A DNA stretch of 64,000 nt. Source: Apostichopus japonicus (taxonomy: Eukaryota > Echinodermata > Holothuroidea > Aspidochirotida > Stichopodidae). A program made the translations under genes and the position numbers. The notes below the pieces were generated by a model. It was not told where the DNA came from. It ran no database searches and saw only the letters and a program-made list of their open reading frames with translations. The stretch is from the NCBI RefSeq assembly GCF_037975245.1, contig NC_092573.1:5206001-5270000 (forward strand), given 5' to 3'. Shown here in pieces: positions 56,542 to 64,000 of the stretch. Numbering within the stretch: the first letter of the stretch is position 1; the number at the start of each line of letters is the position of its first letter.

Positions 56542-58990
56542 GTGATACCTTGTTATCTTTTATCTAGACCTGAGATGTCCATCGCTGCTATCAGGGGCGG
56601 CGATTTGTTTCAAGTATTGGGGGCACATTTGCTTGGGTGCAGGCACGTAGCAACTACATCCCCAAAATTGTTCGCGCACTTCGTGATATTTTGTATATAT
56701 ACCAAATTTCATTACGGGTGCGGTCCGTCTCATGGGGGCAGAACAGTCTTGGATAACGGTGGGGACGCGTATCTGTTCTCCGATATTATCTAAGCAGAGC
56801 GCGACCATTGGTTCGCGCGTAGCATACAAGAATTTTTTTTGGCAAATTTACCTCCCAGATCGCCGGAAATAACACTTCCCAGACCCAATAATGCTCCAAA
56901 ACCTCCTTAAATTTGATATCTCATGGCTTAGAAATTTAAGGTGGGGGAAACACATGGGCGTCTGCAGAAAAAAAATCAGGGGACAAATAATCCAAGTAGA
57001 CTTTGTATACGATGGGTCTGGGCCAGGCTCCTAGAAAACTATTATAGACTGCCGCAAATGCGATTTCCTTCCAAAATTTAACAACTTTGGATAAATGTAA
57101 TAAAATGAGAACTGCTGCATCACATTTGCACAATGCTGGATCAAACTGCGCCAAAGTTCAATACAGGGAAATTTGCAATGCAGCGTTTGGTCAAGACAAA
57201 TTGGTGGGGACACGGTATATCATGTCCCCACCACTGAAGAAGTTGGTGGGGATGTGTCCCGCTGTCCCCACCAGGATCTGCGCCCATGGTCCGTCTAGCT
57301 AATTAATTTCGAAAATAAATAAAAACTACTCTCGGTGAAAGTCTGTCGTTTTTTGGTGATATTTAGTAACAAATTGTGACTCGGTTAGACAGGCGCGTAG
57401 CAAGGAATTTGCCAAGGGAGGGGCGAAGCTTGTAGGCAAACTATCTAAGCGTGGCGCCACCATGAGTTGGCGCGAAGCGTAAAAGAAAATTTTGGCCGAA
57501 AATGCCTCCCAGATCGCTGGAAATGGCACTTCCTAGGCCTTGTAAGTTGCATCTAAGCATTTTCTATTTTGAAATTACTAGCGATATCATAAAACTAGAG
57601 CACCAATGGTGCAGAAGCTCATACCTTTTCGAGCTTAAAAATGTAGGGCCCACAAAACATTATGGCCCACCAAATTTCAGGCCATTTTTCAGATTCCACC
57701 AATTTTGGGCCCATGAGGGATAACCCCCCCCCCCTCCCTCCGTTAGCAGAATCCTGGCTACACCACTGGCTATAATTCCTATTTTCCCCCTTTAAATCCT
57801 ATTTTCCCCACTCTCCTACCCTGACCTGACCTACCCTATTAAACTTTCTCCCCTCTACCTGAGCAGACCTGAAGCACTCCTTGCCAAAATTTTGGCTGGC
57901 TGCCTACATACCTCAGGCTCAAAGACTTCTAAGAATCGGCAAGTGCTGATTGGCTATTGGGCTCTCATGCTTACAGTTCAACAGTTAACAACAACTCCCA
58001 GTCCTGCTTTAATTCCACTAACAGCCTCTGCAGAGCTTAACCACAATGTAAACAAACACTGCAGAGACTGGGAGACAAATTAAAGGAGCTTTGGCAAAAG
58101 GTGAAGGCTCAGATTTTTTTAAACAATGGGGATTAATTGTAATTAATTAACTTTTGACCAAAACTTATTAGGCATCACCTTATTCATACACAATCCAACA
58201 ATCATCAGTTCAACTTTGAATATGATCCATCAAAATCTTGAGGAGATTGAGATATTTGAAAATATTACAAAGAATGACCCCCGATGACCCCCTAAATGAC
58301 ATTTGACCTCAATTTTCTGAACACCCCTCGTAACTCTCATCCTGAGGAACGTTGTGACCAAGTTTCATTATAACTGGCCATACACAGTACGAACAGGAGC
58401 AATTTGAAAATATAGGGCCGCGGCCCGGGCCACAAAAGACCCCTAGTTGATCTTTGATCTCAAATTCATGAACACCCTGAAGGTAAAACTTCCATAGTAC
58501 TATCGTGACAAACCCTCAACATTGTACCATGGAATCTGTAGGAGAAGAGGCATTTTGCGTATTTCCACAAAATGGCCCATTACCGCCCACAGGTGACCTT
58601 TGACCCCAAATTTCGGACCATCTCTGATGGACCTACACCAAATGGTCCTTGTGTCCAAGTTTCATGAAATTCCATCAAACACTGTGCGAGTGGGAGCGGT
58701 TTTACCAATTGTTGACGGATAGAGTGATAGAGTGAAAGACGCCGCACTGTAACAATAGCTCACACCAGCATGCTGGTATGAGCTAAAAATATGCTCTTAT
58801 AGCCACAAAAAAAAAACTATGCCACCAAATATTGGGGGGGATATTAGATACTATATCCCTCCCACCTAAAATATTGGGGGGGGACATGTCCCCCCATGAT
58901 CGCCGCCCATGTCTGCTATTGTGCACTGTGTTGTGGGTATTGACCGTAGCTGTATGTATTGACTGTATACTAGTGTCTAATTACCGTGTT
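56542..58990 (+). repeat. Dispersed repeat interrupted by the composite insertion (copy A)
   Basis: 56542-56591 (GTGATACCTTGTTATC to ATCGCTGCTAT) and 58912-58990 (to AGTGTCTAATTACCG) are the two halves of one sequence. Their uninterrupted match is the reverse complement of the window end. Confidence 0.75.
56592..58911. mobile_element. Composite hAT-like element carrying nested older elements
   Basis: Ends are inverted: CAGGGGCGGCGAT at the left, ATCGCCGCCCATG at the right. Flanks GCTGCTAT and TCTGCTAT match at 7 of 8 positions. Inside are further hAT-like ends: CATGGGCGTCTGCAGA (56953) with TCTGCGCCCATG (about 57290), and CAGGCGCGTAGCAAGGA (57390) with TCCTGGCTACACCACTG (about 57768), but without clear target duplications, so they are decayed or chimeric. 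A TGACCTTTGACC-containing repeat fills about 58100-58790. No transposase frame seen. Confidence 0.65.
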
Positions 58991-59245
58991 TACAAGGTTT
59001 TAATAATTTCACCCCTGGTGACCCTAAATGACCTTTGACCTACACCAAAAACAATAGGCTTCTTATACTCAATGTGGTACCTCTACAAACCAAATTTGAA
59101 ATTGGGCTGACCTGCCCTTCTTGAGATATCGTGTTTACAAGCTGGGCGTCACAAACGCACTCACACACGCACGCACACACACATACATACGCACACATGC
59201 CATCATGAACGCAAAGGTTACTATTATCATGGAACCAAAAAACAA
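58990..59245 (+). repeat. 3' fragment of the hairpin-ended family
   Basis: Contains TGACCTTTGACCTACACCAA, AACAATAGGCTTC, TTCTTGAGATATCGTG, a (CA)n-like tract and the end GGTTACTATTATCATGGAACC followed by AAAAA, in the order seen in the other copies. It abuts copy A of the dispersed repeat. Confidence 0.6.
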
Positions 59246-60364
59246 ATGACAGTGGAACGCAGAAATGGTGGGCAAAAGTCTGCAACAAAGCAAGAATCCA
59301 TAGGAAATATTCTTGTCTGTGAGGGATATATATATATGTGAGGAAATTGCATTCTTTTGTCCATGGAAATTCATATCTCCTCTCTGACATACTCTTACAA
59401 TTAAGTCTAACTGTGATAATGGGTGACTTAAGTTAACTATACACATGCATAACTACATCATTCACTTGAAGCATTGTTGCGCATTGGTCATTTGATTTTC
59501 TTGGCATGCAGAATTGGCCTAATTCAACTCTTCAATAATCACACATAAAAAGAAAAAGCAAAGACGACAGCTTGCATAAATGTGTCTTTTAAGTTTTCAA
59601 AATTTGTATGTCAGTTCTTCATCTTCCAGTACAAAAACTGTAATTTCTGAATCAGCATTTGCCACATTTGTGTGCCAAAGATGTATTCAAACAAAAGTAA
59701 AGTATACACTCAATATCACATACACAACACTGTATATAATGCTTTGTTAAGGACACCTGGTCTATAAACTATAAAGGAAACACTCTAGTTATTGATGCAC
59801 TTGTACATTCACAGGTGCAAAGAGTAAATGTTTAACTTAAAAGAGAATGCAAGGACATACTGTGTAACTTTCTACAAAAATGGCTGATAAGACTTTATCA
59901 GCTAAGTCAAAGTGTTTAAATTGACATTGCAAAACAGATCATAGAGTTCCATATTACACATAGACAGATCATACTTACAACACATTTAATTTCATGAATT
60001 TACACAAGGGCTGATCCAATTTGGCGAATTTCTATTGAAAAAACAGGTATGTCCAAAGTCAAGAGGCAGGTGATGGTTATCCAAATGAAGAATGGTTTTA
60101 TACCAGACATGGCCATTCCCTTGATGTTGACAATCCCTTGAAAGCATGATTTTACACCAGAGGTGGCCAATCAGAAACAACTATCTGTGGCAGTTACATG
60201 ATTTCTAAGAATGGGGTTCTCAAGAGACAAGCATCGGTACATACCAACATTTCTACTGACATGGTGGTGCACTAGAAAATAATGGTGGAAAATAAGCAAT
60301 CTCTATACCAGCAGTTTTGAGTTTTACACCATGTAACTGACCAAAGTCTTGTTTACAGCTTATT
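59246..60364. other. Intergenic region between TADA2A 3' end and the repeat nest
   Basis: No exon-like frame or named repeat recognised. Confidence 0.5.
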
Positions 60365-60370
60365 TTTATT
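60365..60370 (-). terminator. Candidate polyadenylation signal for TADA2A
   Basis: AATAAA on the - strand about 300 nt beyond the stop codon. Confidence 0.35.
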
Positions 60371-60665
60371 GCCAAAGAAGATTCAGTAGAGGGGCCAGGT
60401 CCCTGAGTTCCCTCACTGGATCGCCCATGTACATATAAGCCACTTCTACAACTCTGTTTACTTTGTGTATGATGTCCTGGTTAACCTTCTGCTTCTAATT
60501 TGCATATTGACCTGTTCTTGACAGTTCTGACACATGTTTACTTCCAAACGACATTCAAGATGAGAAACATCTTCCTTGTGTACCCTTCTCCTGATCAGCA
60601 GATTTCCCTGAGTTACTGAACTCCAAGAATCAGTTCATTCTCAAAATATTACTAAATTGCACATA

Positions 60666-60851
60666 TCATGAGGTATTTATGTGACCTTCCTTGACCAAGA
60701 AGTCAAACACTTTACGAATCTTGTTTACGTCAATTCTTATCAAGTTCCTGGCCTGCTTGAGCTTAAGGTGTCCTAGCTTGGCACATTCACTCTGAAAGAT
60801 ACGCTTGTATTCAAAGAATGCTTCAGGCAAAATACGTACGTTTGCACATAG
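60666..60851 (-). CDS. TADA2A: TADA2A last exon: SWIRM domain and stop
   Basis: 62 codons in phase 0, including the stop TGA at 60668-60666. Encodes most of the SWIRM helices and ends EGHINTS. Acceptor TTATTCTTCCAG. Confidence 0.94.
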   Translation of the reverse strand, partial: LCANVRILPEAFFEYKRIFQSECAKLGHLKLKQARNLIRIDVNKIRKVFDFLVKEGHINTS

Positions 60852-62941
60852 CTGGAAGAATAAAAGAAACCAAAGTAAAATGCATTTCTTTTTTAAGTTT
60901 TACAAGAAGGGTTGATATACAATCATGGCAGACAGTTTGCAGAAAACTTAGGGAGGTTAGTTGTCAACATTTGATATAGGTCATTATAACTCTGCAGGGG
61001 TTTGAGATATTTAGGTACCTTGTTGTCTTTATAAAGTACAAGTGTTGCACAAAATGGTTGTCACTGATGGTATGTAACTCCTTTATTAACTTTTTTGCTT
61101 GAAATTCCTTTCAACTGTGCAACACTGATTCAATTAGGGAACGTTCAAACTCAGCACATTGTCTAGACAAATCTCTTTAACCTTTCTTCACTGACAGAAA
61201 GGATTAGAGCTAATGATAAAGCTGGGTCTGGGAACAAGGAGAGGTGGATATTGGCCTACCAAAGTTCCTTGCTATGCCACTGTCCATAAAGTTTGGAACA
61301 ACTCTTGAACCTACCGTTTTTTCTTTGTCATTTAATCTGTCATAACCTGCGTAACTCGTAAGGTCCAGAGGTGTTGAGCTTCTGCTGCCTGAGAAAACAA
61401 AAGGAGTGGAGGAAGTTGCAAGATGGAATAGAGATCAGAATTTACACATAAAACCTACTGCCCACCTGATCACATCCTCACCCAACTTTACTGTTGTTAC
61501 AAGGAACAATCAATCAGTGTGCGAGCAATGAAGGCTGCGTCTGATCATGAATTTGGCAGTTTTCAGTCGCGTCGTCTGCAGTCGGGAAAATTGAGCATGG
61601 AGCATTTTCTGAATGCCATTTGGCACTGTGGTTCACAACAATAACTGTCCAGTATTAATAAACAAATGTAACCACTCACAGGAAACTAATTTTGCATGTG
61701 ACCTAAACAAGTAGTGGTTGTTAACAGAAAGCAGTCATCGTGCATGTGCAGTTATTAGTTGTTTGGTGTGCAAAGGTCAGTTTTGAGACTGTGAATTCAT
61801 TACGATTATTGAAAAGTACATCACGACGGGTCGCAACCCTTTGTGCAGTACGTTGTGGCCTTCAGTGTTCTCTGAGAGGATTAAACATTTATGTTGGATA
61901 GGAGGTTTACACAGGAAATTATGACCAGATTGCTATAAACTAAAGAAACCTAAAAGTTTCATTTGACAAACTTTTAAATCTGCAAATATCACCAGCCAAT
62001 GACAGTCCATAAAAGAATTAACTGATGTGATCATATTAAGAAAGGTTTCTTTGCATTCAAGTGGGTCTGATGACAAGTTCACTTAACTTAAATTTCAGTA
62101 TAGAGATAAAATGGAAAACAGTTGCCTTTGTTATGATAAAATTATCTACTTATCAATCCCGTTGCATTTATAAACATTCCTATCACCCCTGTTAACAAAA
62201 ATTAAAACTACAAGAAACTACAAGCCTTTACTTGTGGTTTTGCAACTTTAAATGTCCATTGTTGTATATACAGTAGTATTAATGGCATACTGCAATACTA
62301 ATCTCGCTACAAGGGTGCAAAAAGAAAAATAATAGCAGACCCAAGTTTTAGAAGTTCCATTCCTGTTAAAAATTTCACAAGCCATTTCGGTATTTCAGCA
62401 GTACGGTGTCACTCTCCGCACTAAGCATTAAGTCACATGGTTACTCTAGAATGTTTCAGCTGATTTAGAAGAGGAATGTGACTGGCTTTTATGACTATAA
62501 TTAAGTAACAATGGTTATTATTTGTATACAAAGAAATGACAAATTTTTGTAAAAACTTGTGTTTTTTATTTTGCCATACCAAATTTCATGTTCTGCACCA
62601 AATTTCCATAAATTAAAAGAACCTGTGAGATACTTTAACATTTCTGTACATCTGTGTTTTTGACCTGTTTCCGTGTGATATTTAAGGAAATTATGTGCCA
62701 TATTTTACGGAAATTCTGTGCCACCACTCTGAGGAATCACATTCAAGGATGACTCACAGTTTTGTACAGAGTACAGGAACTTAGGGTATCATGACATATA
62801 TATAGAGGGATGTACTGGGTGTATCAGTAGCTGGAGGGGGGGGGGGGGGGAACAGTTAAAACAGGTAAAGGGGAGATGGAATATAAGTCGCACTTACTTG
62901 AAAATGGAACTACTAACGGCAGTTTCTTATGTCCGGCATCA
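60666..62941 (-). CDS. TADA2A: Transcriptional adaptor ADA2-alpha, C-terminal part, three exons
   Basis: Joined on the - strand: 62898-62941, 61315-61388, 60666-60851, GT/AG and in frame, giving the last 100 residues. The end (LCANVRILPEAFFEYK, LKLKQARNLIRIDVNK, VFDFLVKEGHI) is the SWIRM domain of TADA2A; RSSTPLDLT and LNDKEKT just before it match the conserved linker. TADA2A bridges GCN5/PCAF acetyltransferase and ADA3 in ATAC-type chromatin complexes, and its SWIRM domain contributes DNA or nucleosome contact. The IDVNK.RK.(Y/F)DFL pattern fits TADA2A better than TADA2B as I know them. The ZZ and SANT domains lie outside the window to the right. Confidence 0.92.
61315..61388 (-). CDS. TADA2A: TADA2A penultimate exon
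   Basis: Two bases complete Ser, then SRSSTPLDLTSYAGYDRLND and KEKT. This is the linker just before SWIRM. Acceptor GTTTTCTCAG, donor GTAGGT. Confidence 0.9.
62898..62941 (-). CDS. TADA2A: TADA2A 44-nt exon in the linker
   Basis: Encodes DAGHKKLPLVVPFS, with partial codons at both ends that fit the next exon. Acceptor CTTTTACAG, donor GTAAGT. No homology call is possible at this length; it rests on phase, splice sites and order. Confidence 0.7.
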
Positions 62942-63873
62942 CTGTAAAAGGAAAGAGAGTAGTGCATGATGAGGCAGATCTGTACTTCATTGGCAGAGCA
63001 GGGAAGGCGGGAAGAGTGGGTGCTCCATTCCCCCTCCCCCTTCCTCCCCCGCTCACTCATTACCACCCAGGTGTTGTTTCTCACTTAATTTATTAATTGC
63101 CACCTGCTTTTTGAAGAAAACAATATACATTTTCAGGTCTGTTATTTGTTTCTTTCAAACAAACAAATTGTTAACAATCTCGATCACTTTCTGTACTAAA
63201 CAGTGAAAGTTGTGTTGCAGTTGCAAAATAAGGCCACCCTGCCCTTGATGGCTGTTATTCTCCCACACATGTGAACCCCCCACCCCACCCCACTCCTCTC
63301 CCCAATGGAACATCCTGGATATGCTACTGTATTTGCAACAGATGGAGTTGTCTAAAAAGTACTAGATATATTTTATCTTGCCCCACTACCCTATTAGCGT
63401 CCTCTGAATTCAATCTTGCAGTCCCAAGAAATAAATGGTTTCTATGAAGGATCTTCACCAATTAATAGGACTCAACACCTCAATCAATACAGCACAGGAC
63501 TTGTGATTCTGGAGTCACTGGTTTCAAACTGTGTCTCTCAATTTCAAATTTGTTTACAATTTCCCAGTCTGTTCATGATAATGATGGCTTTACACATAAG
63601 AGTGACTATCTTTATGATTTACTTTAACATGTCAGACAGTCCGAAAAGAATGATATGACTAGGAGCCAATGGAGGATATAGATTTGTACAATAATAAAGG
63701 TAAAACACAAATGCAGATAAACCTTTACGATCTTTTTACATTTTCTTAAAGGGTGTGAAGACTTGCGCAAAAAGAAACGTCTAATGCAGGTACTCTGACC
63801 TAGTTGCGAATGAGGTGTAACAGAAGTGTTAGACACCACCATCGATCCCAGAAAATACACACACAGCTTGCTA
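62942..63873. other. TADA2A intron, nothing certain
   Basis: No further TADA2A exon was recognised up to the window end. C-rich tracts lie near 63030 and 63275. Confidence 0.5.
63465..63535 (+). repeat. Possible tRNA-derived SINE fragment
   Basis: GGACTTGTGATTCTGGAGTC followed by ACTGGTTTCAAACTG resembles the anticodon to T-arm part of a tRNA SINE head (B-box-like GGTTTCAAACT). Weak. Confidence 0.25.
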
Positions 63874-64000
63874 CCGTCGGTAATTAGACACTAGTGTACA
63901 GTCAGTACATACAGCTGCGGTCAATACCCACAGCAGAGTATACAAACGATACAGCGATGGACATCTCAGGTCCAGCTAAAGATAACAAGGTATCATGTTT
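63874..64000 (-). repeat. Uninterrupted copy of the same dispersed repeat (copy B)
   Basis: Read on the - strand from 64000: ATGATACCTTGTTATCTTTA, GACCTGAGATGTCCATCGCT, GTGGGTATTGACC, CTAGTGTCTAATTACCG. It aligns through the point where copy A carries the 2.3-kb insertion. It runs off the window end. Confidence 0.75.

Noticed and set aside
56542-58911. Autonomous hAT transposase
   Set aside because: No long frame and no transposase motif between the terminal repeats.

Overview
The window is animal nuclear DNA: AT-rich, with short coding exons bounded by GT/AG splice sites, long introns, LINE remnants, hAT-type MITEs, minisatellites and (CA)n tracts. Nothing is prokaryotic. The protein matches are pan-metazoan. 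The repeat content (TGACCT-rich dispersed elements, L2-like LINE tails, abundant TAGGCCTA and TACAGTA) made me think of a marine invertebrate deuterostome such as an echinoderm, but that is a weak inference.

Three genes can be read exon by exon. (1) On the + strand, the 3' part of an ADAMTS-like gene (12 exons, 9421-36007, 763 residues visible): end of the Cys-rich region, spacer domain, a Pro/Gly/Gln-rich linker, six thrombospondin type-1 repeats and a C-terminal PLAC domain. Its 5' exons lie left of the window or were not recognised in the first 9.4 kb. (2) On the - strand, a complete coding sequence for an EPHX3/EPHX4-type epoxide hydrolase (six coding exons, 51030 down to 41847, 351 residues), with a probable untranslated first exon and CpG-richer promoter near 56.1-56.3 kb. 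It converges tail-to-tail with gene 1. (3) On the - strand, the last three exons of TADA2A (62941 down to 60666), encoding the C-terminal SWIRM domain of this ADA2-type histone acetyltransferase adaptor. Its 5' exons lie right of the window. The three genes have unrelated functions.

Layout: 1-9420, probable intron with a LINE 3' end and a 35-bp minisatellite; 9421-36007, ADAMTS-like exons with introns holding two hAT MITEs, an L2-like LINE, three minisatellites and a decayed exon duplicate; 36008-41846, convergent intergenic space; 41847-56330, epoxide hydrolase locus, with a 40-bp minisatellite, a small hairpin-ended element and, in the probable first intron, a 2.3-kb element packed with TGACCT/AGGTCA half-sites; 56.5-59.2 kb, a nest of hAT-like and other elements inserted in a repeat whose uninterrupted inverted copy closes the window; 60666-62941, TADA2A.

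I see no new gene system. The items most worth checking are the clustered perfect DR4 and DR1 nuclear-receptor-type motifs in the dispersed element, the filled/empty repeat pair, the 83-codon open frame directly after the epoxide hydrolase stop codon, a decayed exon duplicate, and an unassigned hydrophobic open frame at 55.3 kb.
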